Origin: Tianweitania aestuarii | Lineage (GTDB): Bacteria; Pseudomonadota; Alphaproteobacteria; Rhizobiales; Rhizobiaceae | Direction: 5' to 3' | NCBI RefSeq assembly: GCF_018457165.1 | Contig: NZ_JAFMNX010000003.1 | Span: forward strand, 558,001-622,000 | Length of the DNA: 64,000 bases | Shown here: positions 45,888-55,381 of the stretch, one piece after another | How the letters are laid out: every line of letters begins with the position of its first letter | Numbering within the stretch: the stretch's first letter is position 1 | The notes under the pieces: model-generated | Told to the model about the DNA's origin: nothing | Seen by the model: the letters and a program-made list of their open reading frames with translations, nothing else | Databases searched by the model: none | Program-made: the position numbers and the translations under genes

Positions 45888-48311
45888 TCAGTTCCGCAGA
45901 TCGCGCCGCAGGATCTTGCCGACAGCCGTTTTCGGCAGGTCCGCACGAAACTCGACATGGCGCGGCCGCTTGTAGCCGGTCAGGTTTTCGCGGCAGAACT
46001 CGCGCAACTCTTCTTCGGTGAGGCTGTCGTCCTTTTTCACCACGAACAGCTTCGGCACTTCGCCGGCTTTTTCATCCGAAACACCGATCACCGCCACTTC
46101 CAGCACCTTGGGGTGGCGCGCGACGACTTCCTCGATCTCGTTGGGATAGACGTTGAAGCCCGAAACCAGGATCATGTCCTTCTTCCGGTCAACGATCTTG
46201 GTGTAGCCTTCCTTGTTCATAAAGCCGATATCGCCGGACTTCAGGAAGCCGTCCGCCGTCATTACCTTGGCCGTTTCCTCCGGCTGGTTCCAGTAACCCG
46301 ACATCACCTGCGGTCCGCGAATGCAGATTTCGCCGACATCGCCGAGCGCGACCTCGACGCCGTTTTCATCGCGGATCGAGACTTCCGTCGATGGCAGCGG
46401 CAGGCCGATCGTGCCCGAAAACGTGTCGGCATCGAAGCGGTTGGCCGTGGCGACGGGCGAGGTTTCCGACAGGCCATAGCCTTCCGCGATGGTCGAGCCG
46501 GTCAGCGCCTGCCAGCGCTCGGCAACCGCCGGCTGCACCGCCATGCCACCGCCAAAGGTCAGCACGAGCGACGAGAAATTCAGCTTCTGGAAGTCCTTGT
46601 TGTTCAACAGCGCGTTGAACAGCGTGTTGAGGCCGGGGAAGATGTTGAACTTGGTGCGCTTGAGCACCTTCGCGAAAGCGGGAATGTCGCGCGGATTGGG
46701 GATCAGCACGTTATGCGCGCCCTGCTGCATGCCCATCAGGGCGTTCACCGTCAGCGCATAGATATGATAAAGCGGCAGCGCGCAGACATAAACCGGACGT
46801 TCCGGGCGTGCGCGCTTGTTATAGGCGCTTTCCAGCCAGGCCGCGTTCTGCGCGATGTTCGACAAAACATTGGCGTGGCTGAGCATCGCGCCCTTGGAAA
46901 CACCGGTGGTGCCGCCGGTATATTGCAGGAAGGCGAGATCCTGGGGCGCAACCGCCACCGGGTTCAGCTTGGCGGAGCGACCGGCTTTCAGCGCGGCATT
47001 GAAGCCGACATGGTTCCTCAGGGTCCATTTCGGCACCATCTTCTTGACGCGCCGGACAACCAGGTTCACCGCAATGCCCTTGAGCCCCATGAGGTCGCCG
47101 AGGCTCGCCACCACCACATGCTTGATCGACGTGTTGTTGATCACGCTTTGAAGCGTATGGGCGAAGTTCTCCAGGATCACGATGGCTTCGACGCTGGCAT
47201 CCTTGAGCTGATGTTCCAGCTCACGCGCTGTATAAAGCGGATTGACGTTGACCACGGTGTAGCCCGCCCGCAGCGCACCCATCAGCGCGATCGGATATTG
47301 AAGCACGTTCGGCATCATCAAGGCGATGCGCGCGCCTTTGCGCAGGCCCTTGGATTGCAGATAAGCGCCGAAGGCGGCTGATGCTTCCTGCAGTTCCGCG
47401 AACTTCATGTCCCGACCCATGCAGGAAAACGCGATCCGTCCGGCATAGCGCTTGCAGGCATTGACCATCAGGTCGCCAAGCGAATCCGCCGGCAGGCCCG
47501 GAATGACGCTCGGCACGTTGGAGGGATAGCTCGCAAGCCAGGGCTTCTCGGCCGAGGCCGATTTCGGCGCATCCGCCGGCGATGCGGATATGGCAGCATC
47601 ACCCGCGTCCGATGTGCTTTCAACGGAAGCCGTTTCACTCATGGCTTCGGCCGGCGAGGACGCCTCCGCTGGCGTGCCAGCGGTCGAGGTTGCTTTTGTC
47701 TCGACGGGAGCAAGGGCTTCCGTAGCGTTAGCCGGTGAAGCCGTGTCGGACGTCTCGTCGCTGCTGGAACCAACGGAAACCGCGGCATTCCCCGCATTGG
47801 CCACCGATACGGTGTTCGGCTCCTGATCGGCGCTCGATGCGCTTTTACGCACCCGGCTTTTCGCCGCGGGCTTTTCGACAGGAGCGGCGGCGGCTTTGCT
47901 TGTTTTCGCCTTGGGCTTCTTTGCAGCGCCGCCAGCAGCCTGCTTCATATCGCCAGTGTCTGTTGAAACCGCGTCCTGATCTGCGGTCTCGGCCTTCGAC
48001 TTGTCGGCCTTGGCCGCATCCGCCGCCTTGCGGGTGCGGGGCTTGGTCGCCTTGTCCGTTGCGCTTCCATCGGCTGCGCTGGACTTGGCGCGAGACCGCG
48101 GTGCCGGCTTCGCCGCTTCAGCCGCAGTGACCGTATCAGCCTGTGCGCTATTCCGGACGGCCTTTGCGCGACCGGCAGCCTTCGGCTTGACCGCGGCTTC
48201 GCTCGATGCGGCCTGATCAACGGCAGCCGTCTTGCGAACGCGCTTCGGCTTGTCCGATGCCGTGTCTTCCATACCCGGTTCTGCCTGCGCAGCTTTAACC
48301 GCTTTCGCCAT
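45888..48311 (-). CDS. fadD: Long-chain fatty acid--CoA ligase with a long disordered basic N-terminal extension
   Basis: 807 residues. The enzyme part (about 270-807) activates fatty acids to acyl-CoA: ATP-binding LQYTGGTTGVSKGAMLSHAN, EGYGLSETSPVATANRFD, GEICIRGPQVMSGYWNQPEE, KSGDIGFMNKEGYTKIVDRK and the C-terminal lysine in PKTAVGKILRRDL. Before it lie about 270 residues of Ala/Ser/Lys-rich low-complexity sequence with repeated basic patches (KPKRVRKTA, KPRTRKAAD, KSRVRKSAS) that turn acidic toward the enzyme. GGAGG eight bases before the first ATG shows the extension is translated. Ordinary FadD is about 550-570 residues, so this is atypical. Confidence 0.93.
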   Translation of the reverse strand: MAKAVKAAQAEPGMEDTASDKPKRVRKTAAVDQAASSEAAVKPKAAGRAKAVRNSAQADTVTAAEAAKPAPRSRAKSSAADGSATDKATKPRTRKAADAAKADKSKAETADQDAVSTDTGDMKQAAGGAAKKPKAKTSKAAAAPVEKPAAKSRVRKSASSADQEPNTVSVANAGNAAVSVGSSSDETSDTASPANATEALAPVETKATSTAGTPAEASSPAEAMSETASVESTSDAGDAAISASPADAPKSASAEKPWLASYPSNVPSVIPGLPADSLGDLMVNACKRYAGRIAFSCMGRDMKFAELQEASAAFGAYLQSKGLRKGARIALMMPNVLQYPIALMGALRAGYTVVNVNPLYTARELEHQLKDASVEAIVILENFAHTLQSVINNTSIKHVVVASLGDLMGLKGIAVNLVVRRVKKMVPKWTLRNHVGFNAALKAGRSAKLNPVAVAPQDLAFLQYTGGTTGVSKGAMLSHANVLSNIAQNAAWLESAYNKRARPERPVYVCALPLYHIYALTVNALMGMQQGAHNVLIPNPRDIPAFAKVLKRTKFNIFPGLNTLFNALLNNKDFQKLNFSSLVLTFGGGMAVQPAVAERWQALTGSTIAEGYGLSETSPVATANRFDADTFSGTIGLPLPSTEVSIRDENGVEVALGDVGEICIRGPQVMSGYWNQPEETAKVMTADGFLKSGDIGFMNKEGYTKIVDRKKDMILVSGFNVYPNEIEEVVARHPKVLEVAVIGVSDEKAGEVPKLFVVKKDDSLTEEELREFCRENLTGYKRPRHVEFRADLPKTAVGKILRRDLRN

Positions 48312-48394
48312 TTCGGGTCCCTCCGCCGATCCTGCTTTTAAGTCCAGTTTACCGGCAGCGCCGGAACAGACGCAAGATCAACTGGCAACAAGGC

Positions 48395-48976
48395 TTATTG
48401 TCCGAAGCCTTCATGTTCGGCAAGGAAGGCGAGCTCCTGCGGCGTGCTCTCCCGGTTCAGCGCCTTGTTGCGGTGCGGATAGCGTCCGAAGCGCGCCAGA
48501 ATATCGCGATGCTCGATCGCGGCCTTCAATCCACCCTCGTGGCCGAGCCCCTGAAACAAGGCCACGCACCGCTCGCCATCGGCCAGAACTTCCGAATGTT
48601 CGAGCGGCAGGTAAAGAAACAGCTTCTCATTCGTGCTCATCGCCTGATCGAGATCGTGGTCGAGCACCTGCCGCGTGATCGCCAAAGCGAGATCGTCGCT
48701 CGCGAACGCCTTCGCGGTTCCACGAAACAGATTGCGCGAAAACTGATCGAGCACGATGATCGCCGCCAGCGCCGTTTTCGCATCGCCGACAACGTCCTTC
48801 GGCAAGACGCCGCTGAGCTCGTCATGAAGGATCGAAAAGCGGTCGCGGATCCGGTCGTCGACAGCCGTGCCACCGGCGAACCAGTCGTCCGGCTTCAGCT
48901 CGTCAAACCAAAAAGTGAGAACGTCGTCGGCCCATTGCGGGCGAGTGGCGGGGGAGGCGTTTTTCAGGTCTGTCAT
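48395..48976 (-). CDS. DUF924 family protein
   Basis: 193 residues. The family signature is clear: WADDVLTFWFDELKPDDWFA, IIVLDQFSRNLFRGTAKAFA, NEKLFLYLPLEHSEVLADGE and KALNRESTPQELAFLAEH. All-helical, TPR-like, predicted cytoplasmic; function unknown. It lies 83 bases upstream of the acyl-CoA ligase gene on the same strand, so co-transcription is possible but not shown. Confidence 0.9.
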   Translation of the reverse strand: MTDLKNASPATRPQWADDVLTFWFDELKPDDWFAGGTAVDDRIRDRFSILHDELSGVLPKDVVGDAKTALAAIIVLDQFSRNLFRGTAKAFASDDLALAITRQVLDHDLDQAMSTNEKLFLYLPLEHSEVLADGERCVALFQGLGHEGGLKAAIEHRDILARFGRYPHRNKALNRESTPQELAFLAEHEGFGQ

Positions 48977-49023
48977 CTCCCCGATCTAGGTTTTAAGACC
49001 CGATTTTTACAGCTTTCTGCGCT

Positions 49024-49093
49024 GCCAAATGCGCAAATCGTGCAGCCAAATGCGCAAATGGCGCTCCCGCTTGACCCCTTGGACATGCGCAAA
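49024..49093. repeat. Direct repeats upstream of the ABC exporter gene
   Basis: GCCAAATGCGCAAAT occurs perfectly at 49024-49038 and 49045-49059, 21 bases (two helical turns) apart. The core ATGCGCAAA recurs at 49085-49093. They lie in the 229-base gap between divergent genes and look like binding sites for a regulator. Confidence 0.55.
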
Positions 49094-49205
49094 GAGCCGC
49101 TCGATCGTTGCCCCCATGCGCCAAGCTGGCTAGAAGGCGCCAAGCGCTGCCGCACCAGCCGATGCCAATCCGGCCGTCGCTTTCACGTGAATCCGGACGT
49201 TTTTC

Positions 49206-50966
49206 ATGCCTGCTACCCCGCCCCGATCGCGGTCATCTGCCTTGTCCATGCCCATGCTCAAGCGCTTCTTCAGCTATTACACGCCGTGGAAGGGCTTGTT
49301 TTTGTTGGACTTTGGCTGCGCGGTGCTTGCCGGCCTGTTTGAACTCGGCTTCCCCATGGCGGTGCGCGCCTTTATCGACGATCTGCTGCCCACCGAAAAC
49401 TGGACCCTGATCCTCCTCGCCTCCGCAGCCCTCCTCGTCATCTACGCCATCAACGCCGGCCTGATGGCCGTCGTCGTTTATTGGGGCCACATGCTCGGCA
49501 TCAATATCGAAACCGAAATGCGCCGAAAAAGCTTCGATCACCTTCAAAAACTGTCGTTTCGCTTCTACGACAACCATAAAACCGGCCACCTCGTGGGCCG
49601 CGTGACAAAGGATCTCGAGGAAATCGGCGAGGTCGCGCATCACGGTCCGGAAGACCTCTTCATCGCGCTCATGACCCTGATCGGCGCTTTTGCCCTGATG
49701 TTTTCGGTCAACTGGAAGCTCGCGCTGATCGCTGTCGTGATCGTGCCGTTCATGGCCTGGGTCACCAGCCGCTACGGCGCCCGCATGACGCGCAACTGGC
49801 GCGCCCTTTACAGCAGCGTCGGCGACTTCAACGTCCGCATCGAGGAAAATGTCGGCGGCATGCGGGTCGTTCAGGCCTTCGCCAACGAGGACCACGAGCG
49901 CCAGCTGTTTGCGCGCGACAATGCAAGTTATCGCTCTACCAAGCTCGAAGCCTACAAGCTGATGGCCGCTTCCACCTCGCTGTCCTACATGAGCATGCGT
50001 CTGATCCAGCTCGTGGTCATGGTCGCCGGCGCCTATTTCGTGCTGGAAGGCGAACTGACGGCCGGTGGCTTCGTGGGCTTCCTGCTGCTGGTCAACGTGT
50101 TCTTCCGCCCGATCGAGAAGATCAATTCGGTAATCGAAACCTATCCGAAAGGCATTGCCGGCTTCCGTCGCTACACCGAACTGCTCGACACCGAACCCGA
50201 CATCGCAGACCGAACCGATGCAAGGGAAGCGCCGGCGCTTAACGGCCGGATCGACTATCACGATGTCAGCTTCGGCTATGGCGGCACGCCCGTTCTGTCC
50301 GGTGTCAATCTCGCCATCGAACCCGGCACCACCGTCGCCTTTGTCGGCCCGTCCGGCGCCGGCAAGACCACGATCTGCTCGCTTCTGCCGCGTTTCTACG
50401 AGACGCAGGATGGCACGATCACGGTGGACGGTATCGACATCCGCGACATGACACTGCGATCTCTGCGCGGGCAGATCGGCATCGTTCAGCAGGATGTGTT
50501 TCTGTTCGGCGGCACGATCCGCGAAAACATCGCCTATGGCCGCCTCGATGCGGCGGAAGCCGACATCGTGGAGGCAGCGCGGCTGGCGCGGCTCGACAGC
50601 GTCATCGCCCAGATGCCGGCCGGCTATGACACGATCATCGGCGAGCGCGGCGTGAAGCTTTCGGGCGGTCAGAAGCAGCGGTTGGCGATTGCCCGCATGT
50701 TCCTGAAGAACCCGCCGATCCTGATCCTCGACGAGGCCACATCGGCGCTGGATACGGCAACCGAGCGCGAGATCCAGAAGTCGCTGGCCGAACTCTCGAA
50801 AGGCCGCACCACGCTGGTAATCGCACACCGTCTGGCAACCATCCGCAACGCCGACAAGATCGTCGTGGTGGATCGCTCAGGCGTAGTGGAAACTGGCACA
50901 CATCGCGAGCTTCTGGCTCTGGATGGTCTTTATGCCCGCCTGCACATGGCGCAGGAACTGGAGTAA
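49206..50966 (+). CDS. ABC transporter, fused permease and ATPase (MsbA/Lip type exporter)
   Basis: 586 residues. Six membrane helices in the first 320 residues (MLKRFFSYYTPWKGLFLLDF onward) are followed by the nucleotide-binding domain: Walker A VGPSGAGKTTICSLLP, Q-loop GIVQQDVFLFGG, signature VKLSGGQKQRLAIARMF, Walker B ILILDEATSALDT and switch His in VIAHRLATI. A half-transporter that works as a homodimer, exporting lipids, peptides or drugs; the substrate is not evident. A short run of similar ATG codons at the N-terminus leaves the start slightly uncertain (49206 or 49248). Confidence 0.92.
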   Translation: MPATPPRSRSSALSMPMLKRFFSYYTPWKGLFLLDFGCAVLAGLFELGFPMAVRAFIDDLLPTENWTLILLASAALLVIYAINAGLMAVVVYWGHMLGINIETEMRRKSFDHLQKLSFRFYDNHKTGHLVGRVTKDLEEIGEVAHHGPEDLFIALMTLIGAFALMFSVNWKLALIAVVIVPFMAWVTSRYGARMTRNWRALYSSVGDFNVRIEENVGGMRVVQAFANEDHERQLFARDNASYRSTKLEAYKLMAASTSLSYMSMRLIQLVVMVAGAYFVLEGELTAGGFVGFLLLVNVFFRPIEKINSVIETYPKGIAGFRRYTELLDTEPDIADRTDAREAPALNGRIDYHDVSFGYGGTPVLSGVNLAIEPGTTVAFVGPSGAGKTTICSLLPRFYETQDGTITVDGIDIRDMTLRSLRGQIGIVQQDVFLFGGTIRENIAYGRLDAAEADIVEAARLARLDSVIAQMPAGYDTIIGERGVKLSGGQKQRLAIARMFLKNPPILILDEATSALDTATEREIQKSLAELSKGRTTLVIAHRLATIRNADKIVVVDRSGVVETGTHRELLALDGLYARLHMAQELE

Positions 50967-51053
50967 ATGTCGAATCCCTGGCGGTAGGCGCTTGCCTCAG
51001 TGTGGCAATCAGGTGACCGTGCCGGATCGCCGGCCGACGTCGAAGGATCTCGC

Positions 51054-52322
51054 TTGCAGCCACCGCGCCTCCACAAACGCTATTCGGCGCTGAGCCTTCT
51101 TCGCGAGGGGCTGCGCGGTCATTCCGGCTGGCAGCAGGCCTGGCGCTCGCCCGAACCGAAGCCCGCCTACGACGCCATCATCATCGGCGGCGGCGGGCAG
51201 GGGCTCGCAACCGCTTATTACCTCGCGAAGAACCACGGCATGACGAAGGTCGCCGTGATCGAAAAGGGCTGGATCGGCGGCGGCAATACCGGCCGCAACA
51301 CGGCAACCATTCGCTCCAACTATTTCTATCCCGAAAGCGTGGCGCTCTACGATTATTCGCTGAAGCTCTATGAAACGCTGGGGCGGGAACTGAACTACAA
51401 CATCATGTTCTCGCAGCGCGGCGTCGTTACCGTCGCGCATTCCGACGCCGAGATGGAAATTGCAGCCCGCATCGTCAACGCGATGCAGATCAACGGCACC
51501 GATGCCGAACTCTTTTCGCGCACACAGGTTCTGGAAAAAGCACCGCTTCTGAACAGCGGCGACGAAGCGCGTTATCCGATCTTCGGCGGCGTGTGGCAGG
51601 GCAGGGCCGGTGTCGCCCGCCATGATGCGGTTGCCTGGGGCTATGCCCGCGCGGCGGATGCCCGCGGCGTCGATATCATCCAGGATTGCGCCGTGACCGG
51701 CTTCCTCATCGAAAAGGGCCGCTGCGTCGGCGTTGAAACCTCGAAGGGTGAGATCCGCGCCGAAGCCGTGGGCATCGCGACCGCCGGCAATTCCGGCGTG
51801 ATGGCGGATATGGCCGGCTTCACCCTGCCCATCAAATCCTATTCGCTGCAGGCCATGGTGTCAGAGCCGGTAAAACCCTGCCTCGACACGGTCGTGCTTT
51901 ACCTCGGCACGGGCACCTACATGTTTCAGTCCGACAAAGGCGAGATCGTGGTAGGTGGCGGCATCGACCGCATCCCGTCCTACGCCCAACGCGGCAATCC
52001 GCCGGTTCAGGCAACGGTGCTGTCGGGCATGCTCGAGATGTTTCCGTCTTTCGCGCAGCTCAAGATGCTCCGGCAATGGGCCGGCGTGGTGGATGTTGTG
52101 CCGGATTCGTCGCCCATCATCGGCCCGTCTCCCGTGCCCGGCCTTTATCTCAACTGCGGTTGGGGCACTGGGGGCTTCAAGGCCATTCCGGCCGGCGGCG
52201 TGGTGTTTGCGCATCTGCTGGCCACCGGCGAGCATCACGACATCAGCCGTCCCTTTGATCTGGATCGCTTTCGCACCGGCCGCTTGGTCGACGAGGCGGC
52301 CGGATCCGGCATCGCGCATTAG
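51054..52322 (+). CDS. soxB: Sarcosine oxidase, beta subunit
   Basis: 422 residues. FAD site AIIIGGGGQGLATAYYLAKN; a His near residue 190 (GVARHDAVAWGYARAADARG) is the likely covalent FMN attachment site; NCGWGTGGFKAIPAGGVVFA lies near the C-terminus. The subunit oxidises sarcosine in the heterotetrameric SoxBDAG enzyme. The start is TTG at 51054, with AAGGA six bases upstream and the family-like RYSALSLLREGLRGHSGWQQ soon after; the longer frame to 51000 has no ribosome binding site. First gene of soxB-soxD-soxA-soxG. Confidence 0.94.
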   Translation: MQPPRLHKRYSALSLLREGLRGHSGWQQAWRSPEPKPAYDAIIIGGGGQGLATAYYLAKNHGMTKVAVIEKGWIGGGNTGRNTATIRSNYFYPESVALYDYSLKLYETLGRELNYNIMFSQRGVVTVAHSDAEMEIAARIVNAMQINGTDAELFSRTQVLEKAPLLNSGDEARYPIFGGVWQGRAGVARHDAVAWGYARAADARGVDIIQDCAVTGFLIEKGRCVGVETSKGEIRAEAVGIATAGNSGVMADMAGFTLPIKSYSLQAMVSEPVKPCLDTVVLYLGTGTYMFQSDKGEIVVGGGIDRIPSYAQRGNPPVQATVLSGMLEMFPSFAQLKMLRQWAGVVDVVPDSSPIIGPSPVPGLYLNCGWGTGGFKAIPAGGVVFAHLLATGEHHDISRPFDLDRFRTGRLVDEAAGSGIAH

Positions 52323-52331
52323 GAGGCGATC

Positions 52332-52592
52332 ATGCAGCTTTTCTCCTGCCCCTTTTGCGGTCCGCGTGACGAAACCGAGTTCACCTTCGGCGGCGAAGCC
52401 GGCAAGATCCGCCCGGAGCCTGCGCCAGAAGTTTCGGCCGAAGACTGGTCGAAATATCTCCACCGGGTGGGAAATCCGCGTGGCGCGACGAGCGAGATCT
52501 GGGTGCATCAGACCTGCGGCGAGTATTTTCTGATGGAGCGCGATACGGTCAGCCATGTGGTTTCCACCACAAACGCGCTGCGGAAGAGCTGA
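52332..52592 (+). CDS. soxD: Sarcosine oxidase, delta subunit
   Basis: 86 residues. A zinc-ribbon subunit: C6 and C9 (LFSCPFCGPRDETEF) with H59 and C62 (WVHQTCGEYFLMERD) as zinc ligands. It joins the alpha and beta subunits structurally. It lies 9 bases after soxB and 2 bases before soxA. Confidence 0.95.
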   Translation: MQLFSCPFCGPRDETEFTFGGEAGKIRPEPAPEVSAEDWSKYLHRVGNPRGATSEIWVHQTCGEYFLMERDTVSHVVSTTNALRKS

Positions 52593-52594
52593 GC

Positions 52595-55381
52595 ATGACA
52601 AGCCATCGCATCGGTTCGCTTGCCAATGAAACGCTGCACTTTACCTTCGACGGCACGCGCTATGATGGCCGGCCCGGCGATACGATCGCTTCCGCGCTGC
52701 TGGCCAATGGCGTGCGCGTGGTGGGGCGCTCTTTCAAATATCATCGCCCGCGCGGCATCATGGGCTATAGCGTCGAGGAGCCCAATGCGCTCGTCGATGT
52801 CACGCTGAACGGCGTCACCACACCCAACCTGCGCGCCACGACGGAAGCTTTGGTCGATGGCATGGTGGTGCGCGCGGTGAATGCCAGCCCGACTGCGGCT
52901 GGTGATCGCAAGGGCTTCCTTGATCGCTTTGCGGCGCTTCTGCCGGCAGGTTTCTACTACAAGACCTTTATCTGGCCGGATTGGCACCGGTTTGAGCCTT
53001 CCATCCGCGCAATGGCGGGGCTTGGGCGGCTTGATCCGACAAACGAACCGCCTGCGCAGAACCCGCAGATAGCGGCCCATTGCGACGTGTTGGTGATCGG
53101 CGGCGGCCCTGCCGGCCTTCATGCCGCCACACAGGCAGCAAGCGAGGGCCGCTCGGTGATGCTGGTGGATGATCAGCAAACGATCGGCGGCTCGCTCCTG
53201 TTTCGTCATGCCGAGATTGACGGCAAGCAAGGTGGGGAATGGGCGTCGGCAGTTGCCGCCGAACTAACGGCGCAGGGGCATCGCGTTCTTGCAAACACCA
53301 CGGCGTACGGCGTTTACGACCACAATCTCGTCGCCCTCTGGCAGCGCCGCCTGGGCCAGCCTGATGCGCAATGGCGCGTGCGCGCAAGACGGATCGTCCT
53401 CGCCGCCGGCGCCATCGAGCGGCCGCTTCTGTTTCCGGACAATGACCGCCCGGGCATCATGCTGGCCGATGCCGCGCTGAGCTATCTTGCGCAACACAAG
53501 GTGCTGGTCGGCCGCCGCATCGTGCTCGCCACCAACAATGGCCGCGCTTATCCTGTTGCCGAGGCGCTGCGTGCTGCCGGTGCGGATGTGACGATCGCCG
53601 ATCTGCGGCAGCAGGCCCATGACGGCGCAATCGCCGGCGCGCGGATCGAGGCAGTGCATGGCAGCAACGGCGTTGAAGCCGTCACGGTATCCGGGCAGCG
53701 CCTTGCGGCCGATTGCCTGCTGATGTCCGGTGGCCTTACGCCGAGCGTGCATCTTTATTGCCAAGCCGGCGGCAAACTTGCTTACGACGAAACGATCGCC
53801 GCCTTCGTGCCGCGCGAAGACCTGCCCGGCATGCGGGTGGTCGGCGCCGCATCCGGCCATTATTCGCTTGCGGAGATCCTCGGCGGCGACGGGCCAATCC
53901 ATCCCTACGCCATTGCCCCCGCTTGGCCTGAAGCTGGCGTTCAAGGCCGGCAATGGGTGGATTTTCAGAACGACGTCACCGTCAAGGATATCGCGCTTGC
54001 CGAACGCGAGAACTTCCGCGCCGTTGAGCATCTTAAGCGCTACACCACGCTCGGCATGGCGACCGATCAGGGCAAGACCTCGAACATGAACGGTCTCGCC
54101 ACCATGGCGGCGCTGACCGGCCGCACCATTCCGCAGACCGGCACGACGACCTACCGACCGCCCTTTGTGCCGGTGCCCTTCGGCGTTGTGGCGGGACGAC
54201 GGCGCGGTGAGTTTTTCAACCCTGTGCGCCGTCTGGTGCTGGAGAACGAGCATCGCGAAGCAGGCGCGACCTTCCGCGAATATGGCGGCTGGCTGCGTCC
54301 CGCCTGGTTCGGCGGCGCCAACGGCGCAGCCAATATTCGTCGCGAAGCAATCGCCGCGCGCACAGCGGTTGCCATTCTTGACGGTTCGCCGCTCGGCAAG
54401 ATCGAGGTGATCGGCCCCGATGCCGGCGCGCTGGTGGACTACAATTCCTACAACACCCTGTCGACGCTGAAGCCCGGCCGCATCCGCTACGGGTTCATGC
54501 TCACCGAAAGCGGCGTGATCTATGATGACGGCGTCACCACGAAGATCGCCGACGATCATTACGTCGTGTCCTGCTCATCCGGCCATGTCGCGGGCGTGGT
54601 CGCGCGTCTCGAAGAATGGCGTCAGGACCGCTTTGATCCCGCTCGCGTTTTCGTTCATAACTCCACGCCGCAATGGGCAACGCTCACCGCCAGCGGTCCG
54701 AGAGCCAGAAAGCTCGTCTCTTCCCTTAGCCTCGGCGTCGATCTTGACGACGCGGTTTTGCCGCACATGGCCTTTGCTGACGGCCAGTTCGATGGGGCAA
54801 TGGCGCGCGTGTCACGCGTCTCCTTCACCGGCGACCGCTCCTATGAGATTGCCGTACCCTCATCCAAGGCTGCAAACCTGCTTGCGGCCATGCGCGAAGC
54901 GGGCAAGGAGCTCGATGCGGTCCTGATGGGCTCCGAGGCTCTGCTCTTGCTGCGCGCCGAAAAAGGCTATCTCATCGCCGGCAAGGACACGGATGGTACA
55001 ACCATGCCGCATGATCTCGGCATTACCGGGCCTATGAACAAGCGGCAGAATGAATATGTCGGCCGCCGCTCGCTCTTCACCGATAACGCCCAGCGCGCGG
55101 ACCGGCAGCAGCTGGTTGGATTGACCGTGGAAGGCCAAACGATGCTCCCGGTCGGGACGCACGGTGTTGAGACGGTGAACAACACGCGTCGCTCAATCGG
55201 GTTTGTGACGTCCAGTTATGAAAGCCCCACCCTGAACCGACCGATCGCGCTCGGCCTCATTGAGCGCGGCATGGAGCGCAAGGGCGAGATGATAGACCTC
55301 GTGCATCTCGGCCAGGTGTTCCGCGCCGAAATCACGGATCCTTGCGCTTTCGATCCGGAAGGAGCGCGCCTCAATGCCTGA
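52595..55381 (+). CDS. soxA: Sarcosine oxidase, alpha subunit
   Basis: 928 residues. N-terminal ferredoxin-like domain (TFDGTRYDGRPGDTIASALL), then a pyridine-nucleotide-binding module with VLVIGGGPAGLHAATQAASE and a second dinucleotide motif in the middle, and a C-terminal GcvT-like folate domain (WLRPAWFGGANGAANIRREA, GLIERGMERKGEMIDLVHLG). It binds NAD+ and tetrahydrofolate, so the methyl group leaves as 5,10-methylene-tetrahydrofolate. This links sarcosine breakdown to the one-carbon pool. Overlaps soxG by 8 bases. Confidence 0.95.
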   Translation: MTSHRIGSLANETLHFTFDGTRYDGRPGDTIASALLANGVRVVGRSFKYHRPRGIMGYSVEEPNALVDVTLNGVTTPNLRATTEALVDGMVVRAVNASPTAAGDRKGFLDRFAALLPAGFYYKTFIWPDWHRFEPSIRAMAGLGRLDPTNEPPAQNPQIAAHCDVLVIGGGPAGLHAATQAASEGRSVMLVDDQQTIGGSLLFRHAEIDGKQGGEWASAVAAELTAQGHRVLANTTAYGVYDHNLVALWQRRLGQPDAQWRVRARRIVLAAGAIERPLLFPDNDRPGIMLADAALSYLAQHKVLVGRRIVLATNNGRAYPVAEALRAAGADVTIADLRQQAHDGAIAGARIEAVHGSNGVEAVTVSGQRLAADCLLMSGGLTPSVHLYCQAGGKLAYDETIAAFVPREDLPGMRVVGAASGHYSLAEILGGDGPIHPYAIAPAWPEAGVQGRQWVDFQNDVTVKDIALAERENFRAVEHLKRYTTLGMATDQGKTSNMNGLATMAALTGRTIPQTGTTTYRPPFVPVPFGVVAGRRRGEFFNPVRRLVLENEHREAGATFREYGGWLRPAWFGGANGAANIRREAIAARTAVAILDGSPLGKIEVIGPDAGALVDYNSYNTLSTLKPGRIRYGFMLTESGVIYDDGVTTKIADDHYVVSCSSGHVAGVVARLEEWRQDRFDPARVFVHNSTPQWATLTASGPRARKLVSSLSLGVDLDDAVLPHMAFADGQFDGAMARVSRVSFTGDRSYEIAVPSSKAANLLAAMREAGKELDAVLMGSEALLLLRAEKGYLIAGKDTDGTTMPHDLGITGPMNKRQNEYVGRRSLFTDNAQRADRQQLVGLTVEGQTMLPVGTHGVETVNNTRRSIGFVTSSYESPTLNRPIALGLIERGMERKGEMIDLVHLGQVFRAEITDPCAFDPEGARLNA

